A stretch of DNA of 64,000 nucleotides, from the NCBI RefSeq assembly GCF_002197815.1, contig NZ_NIUB01000003.1:124001-188000 (forward strand), written 5' to 3'. This DNA is from Pseudomonas oleovorans subsp. oleovorans (lineage in GTDB: Bacteria > Pseudomonadota > Gammaproteobacteria > Pseudomonadales > Pseudomonadaceae). The number at the start of each line of letters is the position of its first letter. The stretch's first letter is position 1. The notes beneath the pieces were generated by a model. It worked only from the letters and a program-made list of their open reading frames with translations. It searched no databases and was not told the DNA's origin. Positions 50,643 to 59,671 of this stretch are shown here, piece after piece. A program made the translations under genes and the position numbers.

Positions 50643-51411
50643 TCAGGCACCGAGCAGGAAGCGCTCGCGGTGCCACTGTAAATAATGCCGGTGCTCCCTG
50701 GTCAGCCAGCGCAACGTCATTCCCGAATGAATGCCAAGCCCAGGCAGATCGCTTTGGGACAGGCGGGCGCTGGTCAGCAAATGTCCGGTATCGTCGAAGC
50801 TGATCAGAAAGCGGTCGAACAGCGCATCGAGATTGGCCACCAGCAGAAAGCCGTTGAAGGCATCCAGCCGCTCGGCGTCGTCGGCGCATTCGGCCCAGGG
50901 TTTGGCATGGCTAGCGCGCAGTGCCTCGGTCACGGTGACGCCGGTCACCGCGCAGGCACCCCCCCCAGTAGGTCAGCAAGGCATCGCGGTAACGCGCCTG
51001 CCCCACGCGCTGGCGCACCAGGCGTTCGACTTCCGTGCCCCGGTTCTCGACAGGCAGTGCCTCCACAGCCTGCGCGACGGCCGTGTGGTAGTCGCGCACG
51101 GCCTGATTCGGCAAGGCCTGCGACAAACTGGCCGTGCGACGCAGGAGAGCCGCCAAATCGGGCAGGGTCGGCACACAAAACACGTCATCAGCTCCGGCCC
51201 GCGGTTGGAAACTACGCAACAGTTCCGGCAGCAGCGCGGGCGTAGCCGGTTGAAGGCGCAAGCCGAAGCCATCGGCCGATGCCGTCACTACCGCCTGGCT
51301 GCGATGACGGGCCGAAGCCAGTGTCACCGCATCGCCTGCCGGAGATAGCACGTGCTCGAAGCCATTGTCGTGGCCGGCTTTTTCGATGAGGGTGCGTTGC
51401 AGTGGGTTCAT
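50643..51411 (-). pseudogene. HNH endonuclease, frameshifted at a run of eight G
   Basis: The first part (166 aa, ATG at 51411) begins MNPLQRTLIEKAGHDNGFEHVLS and reaches RYRDALLTYWGG. The expected continuation ACAVTGVTVTEALRASHAKPWAECADDAERLDAFNGFLLVANLDALFDRFLISFDD is in the neighbouring frame. The switch point is eight C on the plus strand (50959-50966); seven would restore Y-W-G-G-A-C-A-V-T-G. The C-terminal part is a clear HNH restriction-like domain (SHxKPW, NxxxLxxxxDxLFD). It could be a true mutation, a phase-variable switch, ribosomal or polymerase slippage, or a sequencing error. The start overlaps the SMC-like gene stop (ATGA). Confidence 0.85.
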
Positions 51412-53351
51412 GCCATCGTTGCCTGTTCGGCACCCAAGCGCTTACGGAAAAGAAGTCCGTCCACGCTCTCTGTTGAGAGCCTGTGCCGCTCATAAATCTG
51501 GAGTGATTCAGGTGGTTCAGTTGAAGTGGTAACGATGTATTGCAACGAGTCTCCACCTTTTTTTGCGACATGTTCGAGCAGGGCCCAGAGTATGTCTTCG
51601 CTCATCTCCGCTTCGCGGGGAGAATCGTGCAATAGAAACCCGGGATGGAAGCTTTGCTCCTGAGTGCTATCGAGCAAGCAGGCCACATCACCTGCGAGAA
51701 TCTCCAGAACTTTGTAGGTGGTCGAGTGTCTCGGCCCCATTCGAAAGGGGTGATTGCGGTGTTCTTCTTGATCGTTGAAAACGCCCCACGTGAAGGAAGG
51801 CAGTGATCTGGCAACAGCCATCATGGCGTCGCTGATTGCCTGGCGGCGCCCCGCTACCATCTGGCGCTGTTGTTCGAGCTGTAGCTTCAACTGATTGCAA
51901 CGACGCCGATGTTCATCCAGCTTGCGTTGTAACGCATCCATTTCGGTTGATTGTGACTTTCCAGAGGCAAGGCTTTCATAATATTCGTAGCTCTCGATAG
52001 CCTCCGTGAGCAGCTGATCAGCCACCATTGCTTGGGCGTACCTCTGGTCCATATCAGCACTTCTTCCATCAATAGCGGCAAGTGCTTTATCCAGCGGTGC
52101 CATCTCGTCAATCAGCCCATTCCGGCGGCGGCGCAGCGCAACCAGACTGCGCTCAAGGGATTCTTTGTTTTGCTGATAACTCAAGGTGCGCTGCTTTCGG
52201 TCAATCTGAACCAGTTCGATGCGCTGAGTAACATAGTGACACTCCTTGAGCAGGCGATTTCCTGCGTCGCAATGCTTGGAGAGATTCTTTTGCAGTGATG
52301 CTGCTTCGTTTTGCAACGCCTCTAACCGCTCGATATCGCCAGCAATCAACGCTTCTACCTGGGCTATTTCATTGGCAATGACGTCTAGATTGCCTTTCAG
52401 CGGGGCACGCTTTTCCAGCAAGGACTGGCGTTCGTGTACAAGTGCCTTTCGCTCTTCCTCGATTGATCGCAGTTCCTGCTGATAGGCTTCGTGGCGTTGC
52501 CTGGCGATACCAATCAAGTTGGGATGCTCGATCAATCCTTCCTGCCGGAAGGGTGTATTGATTGGCGCTTCAAGGCGGTTGGCCAATTGCCGGCGCACAT
52601 GGTTCAGCAAACGCGTAGGTTCCTCTCGCAGTTGCTCCAGTCTCGCCTTATGGGTTTCTACCGCTTTTGCTGCGCTATCCAGATCACGCAGCGTCGTGGC
52701 GTCGTGCAGCATACCTAATACGATCTGTATGAGAGCCAATGGCGACTTCGCCGGCAAACTGAACCGGACACCTTCCGCACGCCATTGGAAGTAATGCTGG
52801 TATCGGGCGTTCTGGTCACGGGAGCACCAGGCCAGAATGTGGTGCCATTCAATAGGCTGCCCGGAGCCAGGCAACTCCTGAACCGGCAAGGTTTCGACAA
52901 AATGCTGTCGCAGTGCATTCTGGTAAGCGTGGTATTCGTTCTCAGCGTTACCTGCGGCCAGCTGCCGCCAATCCGCATGACGGGAAGCGCGGTACATCTT
53001 CTGGTGTCGCCACGGCTTCAAGACTGTCCATACTTCCCCGCCAATATGCACACGGGCGGCAACAGCCCCCTCCTTCAAATCCTCGCTTTGCAGCAGTTCA
53101 TCGCGCAAGGCTGACCCCTCGGACCAGAGGGGGTCATCCAGTGCGAACCGCAGCAATTGGCAAAAAGCGGTTTTTCCCACGCCATGCCCAGAGCTGCCTT
53201 TTCCTGGTGGCGATACGATCAGGTTGAGGCCGCGGTGCAGCGGTATTTCGCGCAAGGGTTCATCCGCTGTCAGTGACTCCAGCAGCCACAACGTCTCTAC
53301 CCATAGGCGAGGCTTTGTAGAAAATGGTTCTGGCATACCGACAGCGTTCAT
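51408..53351 (-). CDS. SMC-like coiled-coil ATPase of the defence operon
   Basis: 647 aa, MNAVGMPEPFSTKPRLWVETLWLLESL. Walker A GHGVGKTAF lies at residues 55-63; a coiled coil fills about residues 225-490 (EEERKALVHERQSLLEKRAPLKGNLDVIANEI and similar); a C-terminal block HPGFLLHDSPREAEMSEDILWALLEHV provides the Walker B-like aspartate, as in DUF2326/RecN-like proteins. It probably binds DNA or senses phage DNA and licenses the HNH nuclease encoded directly after it, with which its stop overlaps. The exact family was not identified. It begins 3 bp after the methylase stop. Confidence 0.8.
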   Translation of the reverse strand: MNAVGMPEPFSTKPRLWVETLWLLESLTADEPLREIPLHRGLNLIVSPPGKGSSGHGVGKTAFCQLLRFALDDPLWSEGSALRDELLQSEDLKEGAVAARVHIGGEVWTVLKPWRHQKMYRASRHADWRQLAAGNAENEYHAYQNALRQHFVETLPVQELPGSGQPIEWHHILAWCSRDQNARYQHYFQWRAEGVRFSLPAKSPLALIQIVLGMLHDATTLRDLDSAAKAVETHKARLEQLREEPTRLLNHVRRQLANRLEAPINTPFRQEGLIEHPNLIGIARQRHEAYQQELRSIEEERKALVHERQSLLEKRAPLKGNLDVIANEIAQVEALIAGDIERLEALQNEAASLQKNLSKHCDAGNRLLKECHYVTQRIELVQIDRKQRTLSYQQNKESLERSLVALRRRRNGLIDEMAPLDKALAAIDGRSADMDQRYAQAMVADQLLTEAIESYEYYESLASGKSQSTEMDALQRKLDEHRRRCNQLKLQLEQQRQMVAGRRQAISDAMMAVARSLPSFTWGVFNDQEEHRNHPFRMGPRHSTTYKVLEILAGDVACLLDSTQEQSFHPGFLLHDSPREAEMSEDILWALLEHVAKKGGDSLQYIVTTSTEPPESLQIYERHRLSTESVDGLLFRKRLGAEQATMA

Positions 53352-53354
53352 CCC

Positions 53355-56300
53355 TTATCCCCTTTTTTGCAGACCTTCCGTTTGCATGGGCGTTTCTGGT
53401 GCGGCCAATGCCTGCTCCAAAGCCAACTCCTGTTGTTTCCTTGCCTCAATCAAGGCGCTGGCAAGCGATGCCGTACGACTGTCGCCCAGCACCTGTGCCA
53501 GACCTTTCGCATCACGGATAGACAGAGGTTCTGTGGTCGGCACCCCCAACAGGCTGCGCAGCCAGGCACAGATATGTGACCACCGCTCGTTCTTGATCGG
53601 CTTCAGCCACTCACTCAGAAGCTCCCTGTGCGGAATATGCTCCGGCAAGTCTGTCAGCAGAATCTGGCGCAGGCGAACATCATCGCAAGTACCTGTCTGA
53701 AGGAGAATGTCGCAGACTAAACCCGCGAGCCAGTCTTCAGCTTCGGTAGCGGGTGTGTAGCCCGCTGCATAGGTACGGAATGGCGTGCTCGGGCGAGCAG
53801 GTTGGGCTTGCGGAATGATGGCCGGGGGTGCTTGTTCCAAGCGCTCCCAAGCCTCCAGCACCAGCCGTCGCGTGCGGTATTCGCCATACTCACGAATTTC
53901 TTTTTCCTTGAGAACGCGGAAGGTTTCACTGGGGTAGTCTTCGCCCATGACGTCGGTGGGATCGAGGATATAGCGTAGTTCCTCCTCGGTGAGGCCGTAG
54001 AGTTTGGCGTAGTACTGATCTAATTGACCACGGAGATAGGCGCGACGGTCTGGATCACAGGGGAATGGGACCAGCGGCGAGCGACGGATGGCGTCGGGAG
54101 TACCAAGCTTCCAATCGCCATTTTCCGTTTTCCATCCACCTATCAACTCCTCGGCCCAGGGTTGCAGATCCCAGGCTGTGTAGGTCAGCTCCAGCACACG
54201 CGGGACGATGAAGTCGAGGTCAGCCTCGGTGTAGTGTTCGGGTGGCAGGATAGGAAACTGCTTCAAGTAGCCATACGTCAGGTGTGTACCGCCCACCTTC
54301 ACGCGAGCGCAGTAATCAAGCACCAGTGAGCACAGATTGCCCAGCAGGCAGGCCGCCAATTGAGCATTTGCGGTCGTGGTGAACAACGGCATGGTATGGC
54401 CCACCCCCACCAACGGCACCGCCGACGCAATCACCGTCCGCTCATTGGTCGCATTGGTGATATCGCGCCAACCCATCAGCCACTGTGGGCAGGCGGCCTG
54501 CAACCAGCGTTCGGCGAGGGCGAGCACGGCCTGCTCGTCTGCCAATGGCTCATCCGGTGCGGGTAGATGGCAGTAATCAGCAGCCAATCTCAGCATGGCT
54601 TCTTCAATCTGCGGATCAATGGCAATCCAGCCGGTGGCGTTGCGTGCCCCTTCTGTGTAGCGCACCACTTCCGGTTCGGGCGCACCGGGCAAGTAGTCGT
54701 CATTGAGTGGTTGCAGCACGGTGGGGTTATTGCCACATAGCCCCAAGGACCACGGCGAGACCTGTTGCGCATACGGATGCTGTTTGACGAAACCTTGCCA
54801 GGCCGGGTAAAGGCGCAGGCCGGGATGGGTCTGGCGTTGTTCGGCCAGGTAGCGCCCGAACAGCAACTGGGTGACACACAGCACGGTGGCCTGGGGGTTG
54901 CCGTCCTTGAGGGCCTTCATCAAGCCTTCGGGCAGGCGGGCGACGCGCAGCCAGACTTCGCGGGCTTGCACCCAGTAGCGCGGGGTGACGGTGAAAGCCG
55001 GGTCGGCCTTTTCCGCCGGCGTGACATCACGGCTGTTGCCGTCCGGTGTGTAGGTGGCCCAGCGGTGGTCGAACTGGTGGATCAGTTTGGCCTCGTACAG
55101 CGGCAGGCGATCGGCAGCTGGCTCGTCCTTGAACAGGTGGCTTGCGCTGGTCATGTTGAATAGACCTTGCGAGAACGTAATGCCCCACGGGTTTTGCGCG
55201 GGTTCCACCACCTTGGCCTGCTTGCCCTCGCCTGCGATCACGGCATCGCGCATCAGCACCGGGGCGGCGCGGTAGAGCTTCTTGGTCAGTTCCGCGTCGC
55301 GCTCGCTGCGGAACACCGGGCAGGTGAGCGTGTTGGGGTTGATGAGACGGAATTCGTCGGGCGTGAGGGTGAAGCGACGGCGCGGGTCGGCCAGTTGGCT
55401 GACCTGGGTGGCGAAGCAGACGAATTCGGCCTGGTCCGCTGCGCCCAGGGTGAGCAGGCAGAACTTCATGCGGCTATCGACGGCGGGGAACAGCTTTTCG
55501 CGGTTCTCGATGTCGTACAGGCTGACCAGCCGCCGGTTCTGGGTGATGTGCCCGAAGTAGGCTTTGGTGCTGTCGTCGGTGGCGATGCCGGTGGGCACGA
55601 CGAAGCCGGCGCGGCCACTGTCGGCATGGATTTGCAGGATGGTTTCGGCAAACAAGGGATAGGTGTTGAGCTTGCCAACAGCCGTCAGCGGAAAGCGTCC
55701 CGATTCCCGATAGAAGTTGTTGGCGGCCGCAATCCGTTGGCTTTCTTTGACAAACTCATCCCACAAACGCGGATCGGTTTCAGGCAGTGCAGCAATGGCT
55801 TGTTTGCGCGCATCGCCCGCCAGTTCTGCAATGTGCTGTGCTCGCGTGGCGAAGAATTCCTCCTCGCCCATCTGCGACACCTCCCACGGCGGATTGCCCA
55901 GCACACAGTCGAAGCCGCCCTGCGCAAACACCTGCGGGAAGGCCAGCGGCCAGTGGAACACGCGCGCCTGTTCGCAGGCCGCGCGTGCGGCGGCGATGGG
56001 CGCGGCGTGCTCGGTCTGGGCGCGTTGCGGGTCGGTCAGCAGCGCATGCAGGGTGATGCTGGTGGGCACGGTTTCTGCCGTGTCCTCCGTCTTGGGCAGC
56101 AGGTAGGCGCCCACCAGCGCATCGGCGGCGTGGGCGAGCGGGCTGTGGGCGGAGTCTTCCAGAAAGCGGCGCCAGGCCTGTTCCTTGGCGGCCACCTGCT
56201 CCGGGGTGTCGGCGGGCAGGGTTTCGATGGCGCGCAGGGCATCGAGGCCGCTGCAGTTGTCCACGCTCAGCAGCATCTGCTTGCCTTGCAGGTCCCTGGC

Positions 56301-58247
56301 AATCTGCTTGAGACCGGCGGCGTTGGCCTTGGCCAGTACCTTGCAGGCGTCCTTGTCGTCGCCGCTCAAGGGCTTGAAGGCATCCTTGGCGATACCTTGC
56401 TCGAGCACGTTCAGGTCGGTCAGACCCAGCAGGGCGTCGCCCACTTGCAGGTGGTGGTCGAGAAAGCCCAGCGGGCGGCCTTCCTCGTAGCCTTCCAGCC
56501 ACAGCGCCATGCGCGCCAGTTCGATGGCCATGGGGTTGCGGTCCACCCCGTAGATGCAGCGGGCCACCACTTCGCGCAGGGCATGGCGGTAGTCCTGCGG
56601 CTGGATGGCGCCTTCCTGCCCACCTTCCAGGCTGCGCAACTGGGCCAGTTTTTCCGCCAGCCGGCGAGCGGCGGCGAGCAGGAAGTGGCCACTGCCACAG
56701 GCCGGGTCGATGACGCGGATGGCCAGTAGCGCCTCGGTGGGGTTGGCCGGGTTGGCTGCCAGACGCTGTTCGATGACGGGGTCGAGCGCGCTCCTGATCA
56801 GCTCCTGCACCAGGCTGTCGGGGGTGTAGTAGCTGCCGGTGAGCTTGCGGGCGTTGCCGGCGGTGCTGCCTTCCTCGGTGCGGCCGACGAAGCCGAAGGT
56901 GCGGGCGGGCAGGTCGATGGCGGGCACCAGTTCCAGCAGGCTTTCGTAGACACTGCCCAGCTCTTCCGGGCCCATGTTGCGGTAGTCCACCGGCACCAGG
57001 CTTTGCGCGCCGGTCGGCTTGGCCCAGCGCAGGTGCTGCAGGGCGGCCAGCAGGTGGGCGTTGTCCAGGCTGGCGGCATCCAGATCTGGGCATTGCGCGG
57101 GAGCGAACAGGCCGCCCAGGGCGGGCAAGGCCAGACGCGGCTCGCCTTGTGCCAGGCCACGGAAGACGATGCGGATGGCCTGCCACTGGTCGTCGTGCCG
57201 GGTGCGGGCACGGCGTTTGAGGCACAGCTCGCGCAGGCGGGCCAGGGCATAGCCTTCGGCATAGGCGCGGCGGGCGGTTTGTGCTTCGGCGCTATCGTCC
57301 TGCGGATGCAGCAGGCCGCGCTCTTCCACGGTGAAGACGAAGATGAGCCGGTAGACCAGGCGCAGCAGTTGTTGGAAAAAGGCGTCCTTGCTGAGTGTGC
57401 CGTCATGCAGGGCGGTGCGCAGGGCGTGGTTGTCGGGGTGTTGCAGGAAGCCCTGACCGAAGGTCAGCAGCGCCTGCTCGACGCCATCGCGCAGGCCATC
57501 GCGTACGCGGGTGCCTTCCTGCTGGCCTTCGCTGCGCCATTGTTCCCAGATGCACGCCATAGCGCCCTGGCCGAGGCGGAATGCGCGACTGGCATGCAGT
57601 AGACGCCAAACGTTGGCGAATTCGGCATAACGCTGGCCACCCAGAAGGTCGGCCAGATCGACTTCGAGAAAGCTGGGGCGGGTAAGGCTGGCCGCGTCGC
57701 GCAGCAGGCGCAGTTGCTTGCCGTTGCTGACGATGCCCCATTGCAGCGGTTCGCTGGCGTTGAGCAGTTCCTGCATGGCCTGGAACGGGGCTTTCCTGCG
57801 GTTGCCGCCGCCCTGCACGGCAAATCGTGCGTCGGCCTCGTCCAGGCCCAGGGTGTGTGGTGCCACCAGGACAGGCAAGCTGCCTGCCATCAGGCTGACC
57901 GGGTAGCTCAGTTCGCCCACTGGCTGTGCTGCCGTGGCTTGCAAGGTGGTGTAGCCAAAGGCGTCGCGCAACAGTTCGTGGACGAAAGCGGTGGTGAGCT
58001 GCGCGGCATCGACGTCGGCGCGTTCCATCTGCGCGGCAAAGTGCTGCCATTGGGCGCAGGCGATCTGGAAAGCGCGGCTGTATTCGTCCTTGAGCTTGAC
58101 GCCTTTGGGGGTGCCGTAGTCGGCCTCGCTCTGGGCACTGGCGCGGCCCTGAGCGGCTTTTTCCAGTTGGTCGGGCAGGAACAGGCCACCTTCGAGCTTG
58201 AGGGTGGGCAGGTTGAGCGTGGCCTGGGTTTTGCGGATGCGTTTCAT
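53355..58247 (-). CDS. Large adenine-specific DNA methylase (Eco57I/DrmMI-like)
   Basis: 1630 aa from the ATG at 58247 (MKRIRKTQATLNLPTLKLEGGLFLPDQL), overlapping the upstream stop (ATGA). The SAM motif IDPACGSGHFLLAAARRL is near residue 514 and the catalytic CVLGNPPWE (NPPW) near residue 784, the order of N6-adenine methylases of the Eco57I/PglX group (COG1002). A long N-terminal region (about 450 aa) and a C-terminal region of about 600 aa may serve as restriction-like and target-recognition parts. It would mark self DNA in a DISARM-class-1-like system (DrmMI); BREX PglX is the main alternative, but no other BREX gene is present. Confidence 0.85.
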   Translation of the reverse strand: MKRIRKTQATLNLPTLKLEGGLFLPDQLEKAAQGRASAQSEADYGTPKGVKLKDEYSRAFQIACAQWQHFAAQMERADVDAAQLTTAFVHELLRDAFGYTTLQATAAQPVGELSYPVSLMAGSLPVLVAPHTLGLDEADARFAVQGGGNRRKAPFQAMQELLNASEPLQWGIVSNGKQLRLLRDAASLTRPSFLEVDLADLLGGQRYAEFANVWRLLHASRAFRLGQGAMACIWEQWRSEGQQEGTRVRDGLRDGVEQALLTFGQGFLQHPDNHALRTALHDGTLSKDAFFQQLLRLVYRLIFVFTVEERGLLHPQDDSAEAQTARRAYAEGYALARLRELCLKRRARTRHDDQWQAIRIVFRGLAQGEPRLALPALGGLFAPAQCPDLDAASLDNAHLLAALQHLRWAKPTGAQSLVPVDYRNMGPEELGSVYESLLELVPAIDLPARTFGFVGRTEEGSTAGNARKLTGSYYTPDSLVQELIRSALDPVIEQRLAANPANPTEALLAIRVIDPACGSGHFLLAAARRLAEKLAQLRSLEGGQEGAIQPQDYRHALREVVARCIYGVDRNPMAIELARMALWLEGYEEGRPLGFLDHHLQVGDALLGLTDLNVLEQGIAKDAFKPLSGDDKDACKVLAKANAAGLKQIARDLQGKQMLLSVDNCSGLDALRAIETLPADTPEQVAAKEQAWRRFLEDSAHSPLAHAADALVGAYLLPKTEDTAETVPTSITLHALLTDPQRAQTEHAAPIAAARAACEQARVFHWPLAFPQVFAQGGFDCVLGNPPWEVSQMGEEEFFATRAQHIAELAGDARKQAIAALPETDPRLWDEFVKESQRIAAANNFYRESGRFPLTAVGKLNTYPLFAETILQIHADSGRAGFVVPTGIATDDSTKAYFGHITQNRRLVSLYDIENREKLFPAVDSRMKFCLLTLGAADQAEFVCFATQVSQLADPRRRFTLTPDEFRLINPNTLTCPVFRSERDAELTKKLYRAAPVLMRDAVIAGEGKQAKVVEPAQNPWGITFSQGLFNMTSASHLFKDEPAADRLPLYEAKLIHQFDHRWATYTPDGNSRDVTPAEKADPAFTVTPRYWVQAREVWLRVARLPEGLMKALKDGNPQATVLCVTQLLFGRYLAEQRQTHPGLRLYPAWQGFVKQHPYAQQVSPWSLGLCGNNPTVLQPLNDDYLPGAPEPEVVRYTEGARNATGWIAIDPQIEEAMLRLAADYCHLPAPDEPLADEQAVLALAERWLQAACPQWLMGWRDITNATNERTVIASAVPLVGVGHTMPLFTTTANAQLAACLLGNLCSLVLDYCARVKVGGTHLTYGYLKQFPILPPEHYTEADLDFIVPRVLELTYTAWDLQPWAEELIGGWKTENGDWKLGTPDAIRRSPLVPFPCDPDRRAYLRGQLDQYYAKLYGLTEEELRYILDPTDVMGEDYPSETFRVLKEKEIREYGEYRTRRLVLEAWERLEQAPPAIIPQAQPARPSTPFRTYAAGYTPATEAEDWLAGLVCDILLQTGTCDDVRLRQILLTDLPEHIPHRELLSEWLKPIKNERWSHICAWLRSLLGVPTTEPLSIRDAKGLAQVLGDSRTASLASALIEARKQQELALEQALAAPETPMQTEGLQKRG

Positions 58248-59671
58248 GATTTGGTCTCCCCCAGAATTTCCCAATGGCCAGCCTTGGTCGGGCCAACGTG
58301 GCGCAGCCTGCCCTGTTTCTTCAGTTGCTCCAGGTGATAGCGAACGCCCTTTTCCGTGATGCCGATTTTTTGGGCAAGGTCTTTGGCGGTGCTGGCCGGT
58401 GTCAATTGCAGGTGGTGCAGGATTTTTTGCGCTGTTGAAAGCCCTGCCAGTGCATCGGAAGGGGCAGTTTCTGTACTGGTTTCTCTACCAGTCTTGGCGT
58501 TTTCTCTGCTAGTTTTCAGAGTTTCTGTACTGGTTTCTCTACTAGTATCAACGGTTTCTGTACTGGTTTCTGCACCAACCTCCAGCGCCGATGGCCGCTT
58601 GAAGCGGGTAATGAACAGCCCGCCGATTTCGATGAAGCTGGCATCCGGGGCGTTTTCCAGAATCAACGGCACCCCTCGGCCCCAGGCTTCCACCAGATGA
58701 ATGCGGCGCAGCAGCTCTGCGATTTTCGGGTTGCGGCGGCGGGAGACGTTGCCCTGGCGTATCTCGTCAAAGGTCAGGTTGCCGTAGAGGCTGCCGGGGC
58801 TGCGGATTTCCAGGCGATCCTTGAACACGGCAACCTGCACAAAGTCGGGGTCGCGCCAGTCGCGGTGGCAAAAGGCGTTGACCAGCGCTTCGCGGATGGC
58901 CTTGAGGGGGATTTCTGGCACGTCCACGCGGCGCAAGCCTTCCAGCCGCATGCCGATGTGGATGTTTTTGAGGGCGTATTTTTCGGCTTCTTCGATCAGT
59001 TCGAGGATATCGCCGTCGAAATCATGACGGTCGATGATGGTGGAGCTGGTGGTGGTGGCAAATACCGCGCAGCGCAACTGGATGGGCTGGTGGGCAAAAA
59101 ACAGTTTGGCGGCGTTGATGGGCGCACCCTGGCGCAACAGGTCGAGCTTTTCCAGGGCGTTGGCGACGCTGTCTGGCGGCAGGCCGGCGCGTGCAAGGAA
59201 GCGGCTGATTTTTTCGGGGTTCAATTGTTCCAGCGCCAGGCCGCTGGGTTCGTTTTCCCAGCGCAGCGCATCCTGGTTGCTTTGCAGGATGAGGTTTTTC
59301 AGTTCGCTGGCACTGAGTTTTTTATCTTCATCGGCCACCCGCATGTAGGCACGGCCATAGGCCAGATAAGGCTGCTGCCAGCCCTCGGCCTTGATTTGCA
59401 GGCAATGCTTACCCTCAATGAGCTGCTGGGTGATTTGTGGATAGATAGCGGGTTCGATATGCGCGGCAATGGCCTGGGAGACATCACGCAGGGTTTTTTC
59501 GTTGATCTCCAGCCCCACGGCTTTACCGTTTGGCGCAATGCCGAACCACAGTTCGCCCTGGCCGTGCTTGTTGAGCATGGCGGTCAGCGAAACCAGCCCC
59601 TGTTTCAGTTCGGCCAGAGACTTTTTGAGCTCGGTGGTTTCGGTCTCTGTCATGGGCGGCTCGTGCATCAT
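58244..59671 (-). CDS. AlbA_2/Schlafen-domain ATP-binding protein with winged helix
   Basis: 475 aa, MMHEPPMTETETTELKKSLAELKQGLVSLTAMLNKHGQGELWFGIAPNGKAVGLEI: an AlbA_2 (Schlafen-like) domain in the first 130 residues. The ATP-binding C-terminal type motif REALVNAFCHRDWRDPDFVQVAVFKDRLEIRSPG is in the middle. A threonine/glutamate repeat (ETSTETVDTSRETSTET...) lies at about residues 365-402. A C-terminal winged helix (PASTAKDLAQKIGITEKGVRYHLEQLKKQGRL) ends the protein. It may regulate the operon or sense nucleic acid. It overlaps both neighbours (TGATG upstream, ATGA downstream). Confidence 0.85.
   Translation of the reverse strand: MMHEPPMTETETTELKKSLAELKQGLVSLTAMLNKHGQGELWFGIAPNGKAVGLEINEKTLRDVSQAIAAHIEPAIYPQITQQLIEGKHCLQIKAEGWQQPYLAYGRAYMRVADEDKKLSASELKNLILQSNQDALRWENEPSGLALEQLNPEKISRFLARAGLPPDSVANALEKLDLLRQGAPINAAKLFFAHQPIQLRCAVFATTTSSTIIDRHDFDGDILELIEEAEKYALKNIHIGMRLEGLRRVDVPEIPLKAIREALVNAFCHRDWRDPDFVQVAVFKDRLEIRSPGSLYGNLTFDEIRQGNVSRRRNPKIAELLRRIHLVEAWGRGVPLILENAPDASFIEIGGLFITRFKRPSALEVGAETSTETVDTSRETSTETLKTSRENAKTGRETSTETAPSDALAGLSTAQKILHHLQLTPASTAKDLAQKIGITEKGVRYHLEQLKKQGRLRHVGPTKAGHWEILGETKS

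Noticed and set aside
53355..58247. BREX (PglX) assignment for the large methylase
   Set aside because: No brxA, brxB, brxC, pglZ or brxL gene is nearby; DrmD and DUF1998 neighbours favour DISARM.
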